NCBI GenBank assembly: GCA_024138015.1
Contig: JAMXBB010000010.1
Location: 80,496,038-80,560,037 of the forward strand
Reading direction: 5' to 3'
Length of the DNA stretch: 64,000 nt
From: Lumnitzera littorea
Taxonomy: Eukaryota; Streptophyta; Magnoliopsida; Myrtales; Combretaceae
Within the stretch, counting starts at the first letter, position 1. Each line of letters begins with the position of its first letter. The notes under the pieces are model-generated. The model made no database searches. It was not told the origin of the DNA and saw only the letters and a program-made list of their open reading frames with translations. Position numbers and translations under genes: made by a program. Positions 11,561 through 24,795 of the stretch are shown here, piece after piece.

Positions 11561-14500
11561 TTGTGCATCACTTTATAATTATTCAAAGGTCTAGAAGCAT
11601 ACTAGTCCCTAAGTAGCTTGACCTTAATATTCAAAGATCTAATTTCATTTGAGCTCAATCAAGCTTATTATTTTAAATTCAGACTCCACTTAAAATAACA
11701 TTGAATGAGCTCGAGTTAGATTTGAATAACCTCTCTCATATTTGCTTTATTTTTGTCTTTTTCTTTTTGGTTTCCCTTTGGAATGAAATAAACTTAATCT
11801 CTAAATTTGACTTGAATCCTACTAACATTAAAGTTTCTCTCAAGTTTGGTTGGGCTTAGGAAGCTTAAGCTCATCTCATTTAAAGTATATCCAGACTCAA
11901 TTACATATTGAAACTCAAATAATTTATAAGATGGTTTGGATTGATTGTACTCCTAATAGCGATTACATTATCCCATTAGGTTCCTTACCGGAAAGAAGTT
12001 CATTGTGCAATGTTTGTTCCCACTAAGTATCTGCTTGACAAGTGCTCTCATAATATTGTTAGAAGATGAACTTAGGCAGGTAGGTTTAAATCTCCAAAGA
12101 TAGACGAGGTAAGTCCCTTACTTCCTTACTTGTCTAAAGGCACCACATGGTGGCAATGAGTTTATTGAAATACATATGGGGCCCAAATTTTACAACTTTC
12201 CTGCCAAAACATCAAAGGTGGTCATGAGTTTTACATACCTAATTGATGAACTGGGACATTTTACATATTAGGTTGCTGCTTTTCTAGTTAGGCATCATCA
12301 TTAGAAGGATTCGGTTTAGCGAGAGAGAAAGAGAGCTCCAAAAAAAAAAAAAAAAAAAACTTGAAAAAAATTAAAGGAATTCAGATCCTTACCATTTTCA
12401 TTTATACAAACTTTATCAATTTAAAAATTAATGATTAAAATTATTTAAATTCTTGAATTACATTATTGTGAATTTTCTTTTTCTTTTTTTTTTTTTTATT
12501 GTAAGTCTAGCTATTAACTACCAGCATTTAAAGGGAGAAAATCGATAAAAATTGAAAAAATCGGAGACGAGAAAGCTGAATTTGCAATCTAAAGTTGGTG
12601 TTGAGTCTTAATTACAGGAGAAAGCTTTTCTAAAAGCACAAGAAATCAAGAGGTCCAAAAAAGTTAAAGCTGAGAAACAATGCCCGACCCCATTTCCTCA
12701 AAAAGGGCTCTAAAGTAACAATCAATTGCCTTAATTTGATCCACTTCCATCCTCTTTTTGCACAACTTTTTTTTTCCCCATGATGCCCGCCTGCCACTGT
12801 TCACATTCATGTCTCATCATTCCTTCCAATTTTTTTTTTTATTTTGCTTTAAATACACAATTCATTGTTAAATATCCCATCATAAGATCATTACCTATTA
12901 GACGTGTAACATAAATTTTTTTAACATTGTATGGGGACACAATTTCATTAATGTACCCACCTGCACAGATTATTATAAGGCTCCGGCAATATACTTAACT
13001 AATTTCAATTTTACATCTTGAATTTTGTACGAGATTTGAGCTTTAGAATATGAATACAAGAAGAAGCATGTTTTGCCTTTGTTTTTTCCTTTTTTTGCTA
13101 AGTAAAATCTATTTTTTCTTTTTTTCTTTTTTTTTACTTATTTTTTCTCTTATAATTATGTATGTTGCGATTATAATTAAAAAAAAAAAATCGAAACATG
13201 CCTCTTATAAGTAATACTAGAAATATCATTTAATGAAACAAAGAAGCCAAGACAATTAGTTAAATATTATTGTTTTTTCTGGGAAAAATTCATTCTTCTA
13301 AAGTTGGCGGTCCAAGTCCAACTGCCTCCACCATCATAATTTAACACCCAAGCAAGTTAAACAATCAAATACGAAATTTTTATTATTTAATCTGATGAAT
13401 GCTTAATTAAAAACAGTTGATTACAAAACCAGTCAAGTTTTTTATTTCATCATTTATTTATATATTTTAAAATTTGAATTATCAAATTCATAATTAATTC
13501 ATTTATTTAAAAAATTTAAATTAAAAATAAGATAGCTATAAAAATCAATGAATAGCCATTAAAATAGTAAGATATAACGCTGAGCCTAGAGCTGATCTCT
13601 TTCCGGTTTCCACGCCATACCACTGGCAGGTGGTCCTATGACTTCTCTTTTTCTTAAATTTCTTTTGTTAAGATTGTAGCCCGCCAATTCATCAAATATT
13701 GAATGCTTTTGGTGCTTGACTGTGATGAGGCCAATGTAATTAAGGATATTTTTACGGTTTCATTTTTATTTTATTATAAGATTAATATTATCTTCCATTT
13801 CATTTTTAATTTGTATTTATTTAAATTTTAATTATTAAATAAACTTTAAATTCAATTATTCAAATTTAAAACAATATAAATAAGTGGTGGAATGAAGGAT
13901 ATATTAGTCCTATTAAAAACCATGCCAAACCCCTCTCTAAATGTCCACTAATAAGTATATTCGTTGATATATTCGGTCCCAAAAGGTTAAGAGCATTTTA
14001 TCTAGGGGAAAAAAAAAAAATGCTGGGTGCAACTATAACTCGAGGTCTTGATAGGAGGTAGCTTAATCCTTCATGTAGAACCAATCCTTAAAAGGGCTGA
14101 ATTATATATATATATAAATACTAATTGATATACACCAAGTTATATGTGTAAAAATAAAATAAAACTATTTTATAATTTATGACATACTAAATTATCGTAA
14201 ATAGGCAATATTTGAAATTTTTTTCCCTTTCCTTTGACTTCAATAAAAGTTTCTAAGAGAGAGAAGAATAGGAGTGAGAAGTTTTTTTTTTTTTTTTTTT
14301 TTAAGTATGTATTTAACCATTGCCATTTTAATAAATGAACTTAAAGTAAGTTTTATGGATTAAAAAAATAACTTGCAAAATATAAGTAGATGGAACAATA
14401 ATTGAAATAAACAATATGAAATAAATGATGTGAGAATGTGGATGTTGAACAATAGTAGTTAAAATTAAACTATAAAATAACAAAGAAACCAACTTTTGGT

Positions 14501-15800
14501 AGCTAAGGTATTTATTAGAACTCTTCGACTTTAATAATACGGATAATTAATATATATATATATGTGTGTGTGTGTGCACGTATACGTGTATGGATATAGA
14601 TTTTTTTAATGGTTTGATTTACATTTACCAAGACAATTTTCCCTCTAGCTTTATTTTTTTTTATTAATTTTCAGCTATGGATCCCATGAATATGTGAAAC
14701 AAATCTCAAAGGATAAAGTTGGGAGGCCGTTAATAAAAAAGACCCTTATAATGTTTACCCAACCCATAGGGTCCTTAAGAGTAAAAATGATCTAATAAAC
14801 CATAATAAAGTATTTGTTATGGTAAAATACTAAATTTTAGTTGTATTGGTTAGTCGAAAGCACTTTTTGTTCTCTTTGGATGTTTACGATGATTAAAACT
14901 ATACAATTGTCAAATATTATAATAATTTCAAGAAGTATGGATGATTTTTAACAATAAATGATAGTAGAAGATATCTATAGTAGCTATAAAAAATAAAGAC
15001 GGTTTTTGAAAAATGAATATCACTCTTTTGCCCATTAAATGGAACTTCTACCCGCTACTATCACTTGTTGCTATAAGTTACCTATAACCGCAACTCTCTT
15101 TGAGATCAATGTGACAACACACGACCATTTCAAGACTTTAATTGCAATAAAAATTCAAAAATGTCTAAACCCTAGCACACATACTACACAGCTTTTTCTT
15201 CCTGCGTGTTGTCGTTTTAGCTAAGTGCTATGTCTTTTAAAAGTAGTTATTTGTAGTCATATAACATAGATCTTAGAACTAAAAGCAGTCATCGTTCTTG
15301 ATCTTGGCATGCTAGTCGCTTTTTCATTTGGTATTAGTAACAACTAGCCAAGGTATTAGATATTAAATCTGATATTCGACATCACTGCATCTGCATGCTC
15401 GGTGGTTAATAGGGTTCTATATTTCAACATTCCTTAATATGTCATGTCATGGAAATTATTAAAATGGGTGTTTCAAAGCATAACATAAGGATTTAAATTT
15501 TTGCATTTGGTCGAATTTTTCAACATATGAAATCTTTTTTTTAGGTATCTTATTAAGAATAAAAAGAGTTGTTAAAATTAGGTGGTCATTCTTATATTAT
15601 ATAAAAATATAGTGTAAATAGAACTAATCGTTTTTCACTTGAACCAGTATTAATGTGTATGTATCTTAATTGACAAAAAAAAAAGAACTATATTGGTGTA
15701 TGTTTATACCACATATTGACAATTAGCAATAGAATTGTATGTCAAGGATGGAAGTATGCATGAGAAACCAACTTTGGCAAGGGGCAGACCGTAGCGTTAC
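11561..15800. other. AT-rich intergenic sequence, no gene seen
   Basis: The stretch contains many homopolymer and dinucleotide tracts, including an A run near 12341-12359, a T run near 14283-14302, and a TA run passing into a TG run near 14550-14575. The few open frames of about 60 codons (for example 15039-15224) have no recognisable content. No LTR pair or coding remnant of a transposon was recognised. Confidence 0.5.
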
Positions 15801-16011
15801 CTGTACATTCTCACATTGGCTCAAAAAGCATAAATATACATCTAACGTGGGTCATACTATACCAACGAAGAAACTTATCAACTTTAGAGTAGATATCATT
15901 TGCTAAAACAACCCATTTCCTTTCTCTGTGTTCCCTTCCCCCCTCCACCCTTTTGCCCTCTTTTGACGTAGTTCTTTGCTCGAAACAAGAGGAACAAGAA
16001 AAAGAACAGTT
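15800..16011 (+). promoter_or_regulatory. Proximal promoter and pyrimidine-rich 5' leader of the myosin-binding protein gene
   Basis: Sequence at 15918-15965 is strongly C/T-rich, typical of plant 5' leaders. It contains one TGACG element inside TTTTGACGTAG (about 15960), a core motif of bZIP/TGA-type sites, whose function here is only inferred. No convincing TATA box was fixed. The open frame actually begins upstream of the ATG at a TTG, so the start codon is taken as the first ATG, at 16012. Confidence 0.4.
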
Positions 16012-19000
16012 ATGGCAGCCAACAAGTTTGCAACCATGATGCATAGGAAAAGCAACAAGATTGTTGTGATTCTGCTGTATGCTGCTCTTGAATGGATACT
16101 TATATTACTGCTTCTGATGAACTCCCTTTTCAGTTATCTAATTCGAAAATACACGGATTACTTTGGTCTTAAACCCCCTTGTCCATGGTGTTCGAGAGTT
16201 GATCATGTCTTGGACCGCCGGGACAGCATAGGTTCCATGGGAGATCTGGTGTGTGATAAACATGCCACCGAGATTTCCAAATTGAGCTACTGTCTGAATC
16301 ATCAAAAGTTGGCCAAGTCCCAAGATATGTGCGAGGAATGCTTCACATCGAGGCCGATCCAGGAGAGTGTCAATGGGACGACACGCAGCTTGGCGTTCAT
16401 TTCATTGGGAACTGAGGATGCCCAACAAAAAGAAGAAAGTGGCTTGAGGTGCAGCTGTTGCAATGGGAGCTTATATAGTAAAGCTTACTCCTCTTGTTTG
16501 CTGTTGAAGCCTTCTTCTTGGTGTACATTGGAGTATACTCATAGAGGAAGTAAAACTATAGGAGATCTGGATGACGAAAACGAGGGAGCTAAATGTGAAG
16601 TAGGGATAGAGCCTGATGGTTCAATGAATTACAAGGGGAATGGCCATGAGATAGAGGATCATAATGAGGAAGGTTTAGCCGATGAGCATCAAGTGCTTTC
16701 TGATGCTGATAGCTTCAGCTTGAGAGAAGCTTCGGAGGAAGATTACTCAAAGTTCTTGTCAAACTTCGTTTGGAATGATAAAGAAGCTAATGAAGACACA
16801 AGAGAAGCTACTTCTGACTGGACCGAGAAATCTTCATATGCTATGAAGATTTCAAGACAGAGTTCCAATGAAATCGAGAGAGAGAGCTGCTTCATGGAAG
16901 ATTACCTACTCAAGGCAATTGATCAGCATTTTGGGAGGTATCTTTCTGGTGATACTTGCCGGATAATCTCAACCGATATGATTGATGATCTCACTTGTGA
17001 AGACCAAACTTTCCATTTTGACAAAGAGGAACATTTTAAGGATAGAGATCACAAAGACCAGCCGCTCCCTTTAAATCAAAAGAGGGAAGAGGAAATTCCC
17101 TGTGCGAGAGAGGCTGTATTAATGGAAAAGGAGAGCATGAACAGAACAAACGATGAAGAATTAGAGAGTCCAGAGAAGGATTCATCTGATTCGAGAATTC
17201 GGAATGTCATGTATCCTAGGGCTTCAAAAGATGAACTCACCATCCTGACAATTCAAGCAGGCCAGACTACCTCCGATGCTCATGAAGGCACAAAAGCAGC
17301 AATTCAAGAAGATTTGGATGAGCTTCCAGGTATGAAGTACAACTCTCCTTTGCACTAACCTATACCCAATGCATGTGTATCCGTGCAAAGACCATTATCG
17401 ACTCAGATAATCAATGACTGACTTTCATGACAATTGCAGCGAAAAAAGAAGAAACCGTTTGTTGTCAAACATCGACCGATCTTAAGTTACTGAAGCCAGA
17501 CACCATTGATTCTCCTTATGCAAATGACCTGTCTCAACTCCAAGGACCTGTTTGCACATTGCCAGAGCGCAAGGAAGAATTATCTTTCCATGATGGCGAT
17601 GGTATAAATATTTCCAACTCTGCCATTGAATTTGGTGATAAAGACAGGAATGGTAGGCTTCTTATTCTAATGATAGTCAATTCGAGGTGTTCTCAAGAAA
17701 TTCCTTGATGGTTATTTCATGTATTATACTGTGACATCCTTATTTCTTTTTTCTCCATTGAATTTGATGTCATTATTTTGATTTTTCCTATAAAACACAG
17801 ACGCAGCCATACGATTCAATGTTCCCATTGACAGTAATCAGGAAAAGACAAACCAAAATTTGATTCTTAATTCAGAGCCTGAAGGAGAGGAAGAGAAGTT
17901 TCCTGATACACCAACCTCTCTGGATGGTTTCAGTTACTTGCATAAGAAACTACTGTTATCAGAGAAAAGAGAATCGTCAATAGAGTCCATGGATGGAAGT
18001 GTTCTCAGCGAAATGGAATGCGATGATCCTGTTCTGATGGTTGAAAGGCTTAAGGCAGCTTTAAAAGTAGAGCAGAAAGCTATGCGCGCATTGTATGCAG
18101 AACTAGAGGAAGAAAGGAGTGCTTCTGCCATAGCTGCCAACCAGACAATGGCAATGATTACAAGGCTTCAAGAAGAGAAGGCAGCCATGCAGATGGAAGC
18201 ACTGCAATACCAGAGAATGATGGAAGAGCAGTCTGAGTATGATCAGGAGGCATTACAGCTTCTGAATGAGCTTATGCTGAAGAGAGAAAAGGAGAAGGAA
18301 GAGCTCGAGAAGGAGTTAGAGATATATCGTCAAAAGGTTTTGGAGTATGAGGCTGAAGAGAAAGTCAGGATCATCAGGAACATCGCTGCTGATAATTCAA
18401 CCAGTAGAGATTCTTCTTCTGCCTGCAACGAGGAAGAGTACAGCGATGGCCTGTCCATTGATCTTAACCATGAAATCAGGGATGGAGGAGGCAGCTTGTA
18501 TTATCATCAGGAAAGCAGCAGCAACAGTAGTCCTGTTGATGAAATTTTGAATTTGGAAGAGATGGCACTGGATTGCATGAAGCATGTGAGTAGCCTGGAT
18601 GATTCATTGGCAGAATTTGAGGAAGAAAGGATATCTATTCTAGATCAACTCAAGGCTCTGGAAGATAAGCTAATTGCAATGAGTAGTAGTGAAGAATTCC
18701 TTGATGTTGCAAAACCGAATGAGAAACCATCCAAGTATGGTTTAGACAACAACCGTGAAAGCCTTGATTTTGTGGGATCCTTGCAAGAGGGGGATTTAGT
18801 TGGTTCTTCTATGGAGTTTGATGAAAAATGCCGTTCTGAAACTGAATCAACGCCATCCTTGGCTAAGAGCTTTCTTGCTCTTTTTGAAGCAACTGAAAGT
18901 GAAGCTGTAAGGCTTGATGAACGGCACTCACCCGGAAGTCATGATCTCCCTAATTCGGACTTTGAAGAGGAAAAGAAGAAGGTTGCAATTGAAGAGGAGG

Positions 19001-19185
19001 TTGACCATGTTTACCAGAGACTACAAGCCCTTGAAACTGACAAGGAATTTCTACATCATTGTATGAGCTCAATCCAACAGGGGGACAAAGGAATGAATCT
19101 TCTTCAAGAAATCTTACAACACCTCCATGATTTGAAGAATGTCGAACTCCGTGTAAGGAAAATGGCTGATAATCCACTTAGCTGA
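16012..19185 (+). CDS. Myosin-binding protein with DUF593/GTD-binding domain (3 exons)
   Basis: Exons are 16012-17329, 17440-17652 and 17801-19185, with GT-AG junctions and matching phases, giving 971 residues. A hydrophobic segment at residues about 17-43 is a membrane anchor near the N-terminus. It is followed by LKPPCPWCSRVDHVLDR, a cysteine motif typical of this family, and further Cys pairs (CEECF, CSCCNG). A long acidic, low-complexity middle follows. Residues about 590-695 form the coiled-coil GTD-binding domain, starting at DPVLMVERLKAALKVEQKAM. More coiled-coil heptads occur to the C-terminus. Plant proteins of this type (MYOB family) bind the globular tail of class XI myosins and act as vesicle receptors for actin-based transport. 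That role is family knowledge. The start at 16012 gives the expected short N-terminus before the anchor. The particular paralogue cannot be assigned without comparison. Confidence 0.92.
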
Positions 19186-19589
19186 TGGCTTGCTTTCACA
19201 AGTCAGAAAAATATCCAGATGAGAAGTTAAAGAAGATTCCATAGTATCCATGTGTGTGCATGCTCTGGTATATGTTTCATTCACAATGAACTGATTACTG
19301 TGAAGTAAAGAATTGCGATATTCTCTTATACCTGAAGGTTTTGAGAAGACAATGTGATGGATACTGCTAGTGCCATTGTCAAGATTGACAGAAAGTATAG
19401 TATTTTGAGTAGTAAGATTCACAAAACTATCTTGATTCTCTGTTGAGTTTGCTTCTTGTCGTTGTAGTTTTCTCTCCGCGTTTACTGTTTCTTTCTCTGT
19501 TACATTTACTGAGTTTAAACAAAATAATGAAACTTTCACCATGTTTCCTGTTGTTCCTTATAATTATACAGTATTTGATTGCCAGACCA

Positions 19590-20010
19590 GCAGATAGTCA
19601 CATATAATAACCAATAATGATAAAACTTACCTGATCTTAATAGCCTTAAAACTTTTAGATCAAATTGCTCGATAAAACTAAGACGGTATGAATATGAGTA
19701 GATCTTAAGTTTGAACTCCCATATTACTAATTCACTCAATTTAATTAAGCCATCCATTTTATCATCTTCAATAAAAAATTCCGTCAATAATTGAAAGGAA
19801 AGTGTTAACAAATAATGTAAAATCACACATCACTTGTACAAGCTTAACCCTTTTAGATCAAATAGTTGTGGGTCTACACTTAGTATGATAATGGAGTAGG
19901 AATCTTGAGTTAGTACCTCTATGCACCCATATTAACCTTGTTTAATTAGGCAGTAAGTTTTAATTAAACTTTTAGACCACAAGTGAGGGTAATAAGTCAA
20001 TAACTATAAA
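19590..20010. repeat. Dispersed repeat, two diverged units
   Basis: Two units (about 19620-19800 and 19840-20010) share a CTTTTAGATCAAAT core and a following GTTTGAACTC/GAGTTAGTACCTC-type stretch and CCCATATTA. They are similar in organisation to the intron repeats at 6400-6905, suggesting one dispersed family, but the similarity is loose. Confidence 0.4.
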
Positions 20011-21429
20011 ATCATATAAAATCTAACAGGTATATACTAAAATGTTTGTGAATCTTAACTTATTATTGCACTCTTGCAATCTTGATTGTAATATATAGTA
20101 GACTAATGTCAATAACTAAAAATTTTTTTCCTTATAAATACTTTTAGTCTTTTTAGTTTGCTTTTTATCTGTTTTAACGTGTTTTTAATTAAGATTGACA
20201 ATTCGTGTTATCGTATTATATTATATGTCCGTATTTAAACGTTTTCGTATCCTAAAAATTTTAACTCATGATACGACTTATTTATTAATCGTATTTGAAA
20301 ATCTAAATCTATAACCGACCTGTTTAATAAGCATGTTGTATGGAAATTGATGAGCCAAATAGTGCCCAAGTCTTTTGACACAATGAAAATTTATGACAGC
20401 TTATGTGATGTTGCATTCATTTCCTAGCTGTAAGCGTATATTTTTGGGCAACTAACAAGCCCATGCCAAATTTATTATTGAGGCTTTCAAATAAGGTGAT
20501 GATGGTGATATTGAACTCAGCATAGTATTAACACAGGAGGTTTTAGGCCTCCATGATCATTCAACATGGGTAGTAGTTAAGGTCTCAGCCCATGAAAGTG
20601 TCAAACATAATATATATTAGTAAAGTTAACTCATAAGAATATTTTTATACTACAAAAACTCTAAAAATTACTTATATTACTATATCAACTTTTTAAACAG
20701 CTCTCGTTCTCAAGTAATTCACTACTTTACTCATAAAATCTTTATAAAAGTTTCTTAATAATTTTCTATAATATTTTAGGGTCACACTAACATAATTTTA
20801 ACCAACGAAAATTTATAGAAAAAAGTAAAAGAAAATTAATACAGTGGCTTTTTCCGTTCCTCTGATAGGAAACTCAGCTGCTTGGAAACTGATGAAGCTC
20901 CGCACAATAAACAGCAAAAAAAATGACACGAAAGTTGCTTAAGCATTGAATGGAGAGCCAAAAAAAAAAAATACGTGCAATAAAGTTGCTCTAAGAGATC
21001 CATAAACTCAATATATGAGAAAAGACAGCCGTGGTGCTTTTATTTAAAGGTTGATTTTGAACAGTAAACTAGTCTAATCTAAAAATAAGTGAACCTAAAC
21101 TGCTTTTTGAATTGATGAGCCATAAATAGATTAGTTGATGTAATTGGTTCATCCCCTTTAAAAGAAAAAAAAGGAAAGAAAGAGAGAGATCGAAAAAGGA
21201 GATTATTAAATCGAAAAAAATAAATAAATGATATTCATTAGCTCATGGCATGTTAAAGTTAACTTTTTTATAATGGAGAAAGATAATTTTATAAAAATGA
21301 TATTATCAAGCTAATGATAGATAATTAATCATATGTTAAAGATAAATGGAAAATTCAATTTAAGTTAATATAAATATTTTTTTATAAAACTTATCAAATG
21401 TTAAAGATTTAAATATAAGGAAAAGATAA

Positions 21430-21790
21430 AATATGAGGGGAAAAAAGTAAAAATGTTGGAACTATATTAAGTCAAAACTTAATAAAAAAATTTATAAATT
21501 ATAAATGAATTAGTGTGATTAAAAAAAATTGAGAGAAAGGAGGTCATGTTTGGGGAAAAAATACACAAGTTGGAATAAGATCAAGTCGGAAATTAATAAA
21601 AAAATAGAAATCATTTTAAAAAATTTTAAATTATAAATGAATTAGTATAATAAAAAAAAAATAGAAAGAAAAGAGGTCATGTTTAGGAAAAAAATACACA
21701 AAAGTTAAAACAAGATCAAGTCGAAAATTAATTAAAAAATAGAAATCATTAAATTAATAAAAAATAAAAATTATAAAAAAAAAAACGGTT
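21430..21790. repeat. Diverged tandem array, period about 130 bp
   Basis: Blocks such as TTATAAATGAATTAGT, AGGTCATGTTTGGGG/AGGTCATGTTTAGGA, AATACACAA and AAGATCAAGTCG recur at about 130-bp spacing for two full units plus a partial third. The sequence is extremely A-rich. No coding content. Confidence 0.65.
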
Positions 21791-21950
21791 TAAAAACTGT
21801 CATATCAACCTAGAACTATTACCAACCAGGCTAATCACAATTCATCTCACATTCAATTAGTGAACTGGTAATTTCGAACTGATTCAACCCGATAAACACT
21901 ACTAATCCTAGACAAATCCCATTTGCTCTACCAAGAGAGGATCACAAATG

Positions 21951-22672
21951 GATGCTTGGTGCTCTATAATGTTTTTATGTTCCAAACACTTGGTATTCAA
22001 GTTTTTGGTTTAATGTGAATAATTAATCATTATCTTACCTCCTTCAAATGGTTTCATATTTATATACAGATATGTATATGCTTTTTGTTTTTTTCATGGT
22101 TTATAATAATCGTCTTATCTCAAATATGATAACACGCAATATAATATGTAAAATATCAGTGTATTTTTTTCAATTTTGAAAGGAGGATATTTATAAGTAT
22201 GAATAAGTTACAAATGATTTTATGTATTCAGTTTGGGATGAAGACAAATATCTTTCAAGAGTATTTGGATAGCTATTTACAGCTTATGCTCATGAAAGCA
22301 TACATAATTAATAGTAGCACTTCTAAAGGAACTTATTACTAATTTCTAGTTGTTTGACGGTTTAGAGATTGCTAATCTATACCTGTATATGCCAGGAGAT
22401 AAGCCCGGCAATGTCATGTTGTGAACCCCTATCTGTAGTGCTCTTGAGGTACAATACTATGCATTTCGAAAGCTAGAGCACTCTTATGGGATGTGTCATA
22501 TTTCTTAGCCAGGTTATCTAAGGAACTACTTAATCCATTGATGCCGTCTTAATGGGTATCTATACAAATAAATGATGGTGACATTGGGATAAGCTTCTTA
22601 ATAGGAATGCATGCTAATTTATTAGAGCATATTTATAAAGAGATGCTTGGTACAAACATCATGCCAAGCATC
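21951..22672. mobile_element. Possible small non-autonomous element with 10-bp inverted ends
   Basis: GGATGCTTGG at 21951-21960 is matched by its exact reverse complement CCAAGCATCC at 22663-22672, about 720 bp apart. A further internal GATGCTTGG lies at about 22642-22650 and can pair with the right end over a short loop. No clear target duplication flanks the pair, so this may be chance or a MITE-like element. Low confidence. Confidence 0.25.
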
Positions 22673-23819
22673 CTTTTCTCTTTATAATTTGTACTTTTGA
22701 ATAGATACTAAATTTAAATGAAATATTTTATCAAAAACCAACTTTTTACTTTATTTTTTTGTGGTATAATTAATTAGTTGTTTTTAATTGGCTTGTTCTA
22801 TTTATTTAGTATATTAAATAGTAAGTTATAGAAAAAAATTATATTAAATAGCTTTTTAATTAGTTTTCTAGTTAGTTTTTATATTTCATGGGACTCATAA
22901 AATGATTAAATAAAGATAAAGAATTTTTTCTTAAAATGCTTTTTTATAAAGTAAATAGATGCTTAGATAAAGAAATGTTTAAAACTCTTACATGGTATGC
23001 TAAAAATCCATTTTCATTGCTACAAAATTTATTCATGCGATTGTCTGTCTATTATTAAATTTGCTTCGGCAATGCCGCAATATGTAAGTTCTTTTGGGCC
23101 AAAGGTTAGACATGGCATGGACACCATGAGCATCTCTTTTATTTTGTTTGTTAGGAGAAAAATCCTTTTCTTGTATCTCCTTTTCTATTTTTAAAATTTT
23201 CATAAAAGAAGAACATTTTTATTTCTGAAGTGGCCTTCAAGGAAATTGTTGCTTTAAACTACCTTCCTTGAAGATGCAATACATCTACTATTCAAGAGGG
23301 GGAAAAAGAAAAGTTTGTAGTAAAGGCAATTGCTGTTTAATATTTTTCTTCTAAGGAATATTATTCCATCATGATATTAGTTATTTATTAGTTATAGGAC
23401 AAAAGATAAAGTAAGAATGGGATTATAAAATTTAGACTTTAGAAGCAACCTTAATTTTTTTGAAACTTGTATTAGAAGATTAATATTTTCAGGTATGATT
23501 GCTAGTATTACATTTATTGAATGCAATGCCAAACATTTATTTAGATTCTTCTCTTATAGGCTATAAAAATTTCACATAGATAACGTAAAAGGTAAATTAT
23601 AACTTAATAATATAAATATTAATTTTTTGATAAGATAAATTAAATTTGATTTTTTCTTCTCTAAATATACAATGCAATAAATAAATCGAAACAACATAAA
23701 AGAAAATCAGAAAAGCAAACCAATCAATCGTAATAGATACCTAATCTACTATCATTGCTATGTAGATTGCAGGTGTTCATCCGACATTTCATTCATGGAA
23801 TTTGAATTCGAATGTCTTT

Positions 23820-23839
23820 GACCCCTGGAGCCAGGGGTC
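23820..23839. repeat. Perfect 9-bp inverted repeat with 2-base spacer
   Basis: GACCCCTGG, two bases, then CCAGGGGTC. It is a GC-rich hairpin in an otherwise AT-rich stretch, followed by more C/G-rich sequence to about 23850. No T-run follows it and no transcript is evident. Confidence 0.8.
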
Positions 23840-24396
23840 CCCAGTCCCCTTCGTTGTCCTTTTATCAAATGTAAAGCGAAGGGATAATTGTGAAAAGTCG
23901 CAAGTAATGTCTACTTTCTAAATATAAATACCATCATGGAAACTGCAAATTAGAGATAAATTTGAATGTATTTATTAGCATATGCTTATCCAGATATATG
24001 TTACAACACGTAAAACATATAAAGGATGAATAATTACTTATGCGAGTAAATGAAGGATATCAATATAACAAACGAAAAATAGAGACTTTATTGTTTTCTT
24101 TAATTGCCTTTTTTTTTTTTTGTTAAAGTGCATCATCATTGAAAAATATGAAGTATTTTTTTTTTCCTGAACTTCTAATCAATATTATCATATCTAAATC
24201 GACCTTTATGGTTAAATTTAATTTAATTTTGTTTTAACTTCAAAATAAATTTAATTTTTCTATTAATTTTTAACATTTTGACATATTTGAATCAATCATT
24301 TGATTTGTATCTTCCAATATTTTTAATAGGGACCCTAAAATACTGTCTGATTTTATTTTTAATAAAGGAAATATTTACACTCTACAGTCCTTCTAT

Positions 24397-24795
24397 GCCA
24401 TGTCAGAGATCCATGTGAACTCCGACATGGCCAAGTGTCCTCCATCGGATCAAAAAGCCATTCGAGCATCCTGGTCGTCCAAAAGTACCGATGTGCTCTC
24501 TGCCGGAAGGAAATAAAAAACCACTTCCTAAACTTACCAGTGGCTGTTTTACCTTTTTCCCATTTTCTTTTGTATTTTTTTTCTTCCTTCTCTAGAGACA
24601 GACAGCCACTGTAGTGCCCTTCAAAGGCTGGGAAGAAATCTGGAATAGGAATAAGGTTGTTTTGGGTGTTGGTGTTGGTTTAGGTGTTTTACTGCTAATT
24701 GGATTGGTGTGGTGTGGTGGGGACGATCCATACCCAAAGGAAAGGACTTTTGGTTTTTCATTTTTCTCTCTCCTCTTCACTGGTGTGCCACTATA
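24397..24795 (+). promoter_or_regulatory. Promoter and 5' leader of the HMGA gene
   Basis: GCCATGTC at 24397-24404 is reverse-complemented exactly by GACATGGC at 24424-24431, an 8-bp inverted repeat 19 bases apart that could bind a dimeric factor or form a stem. Downstream, 24550-24600 is pyrimidine-rich, as in plant leaders. An open frame without any ATG ends exactly across the gene's start codon (TAATGG), which I take as coincidence. No TATA box is fixed. Confidence 0.4.

Larger units (their letters stand above)
19186..24390. other. Long AT-rich intergenic region, no gene seen
   Basis: The first 350 bases after the stop should hold the 3' UTR of the preceding gene. Beyond that I see dispersed-repeat-like sequence (19590-20000), a diverged tandem array (21430-21790), a possible inverted-repeat element (21951-22672) and a perfect small palindrome (23820-23839), each listed separately. 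The short frame at 22997-23194 has no recognisable content. Confidence 0.5.

Noticed and set aside
22380..22620. Organelle-derived insert, suspected from less AT-rich composition
   Set aside because: No recognisable plastid or mitochondrial gene sequence could be identified in it.
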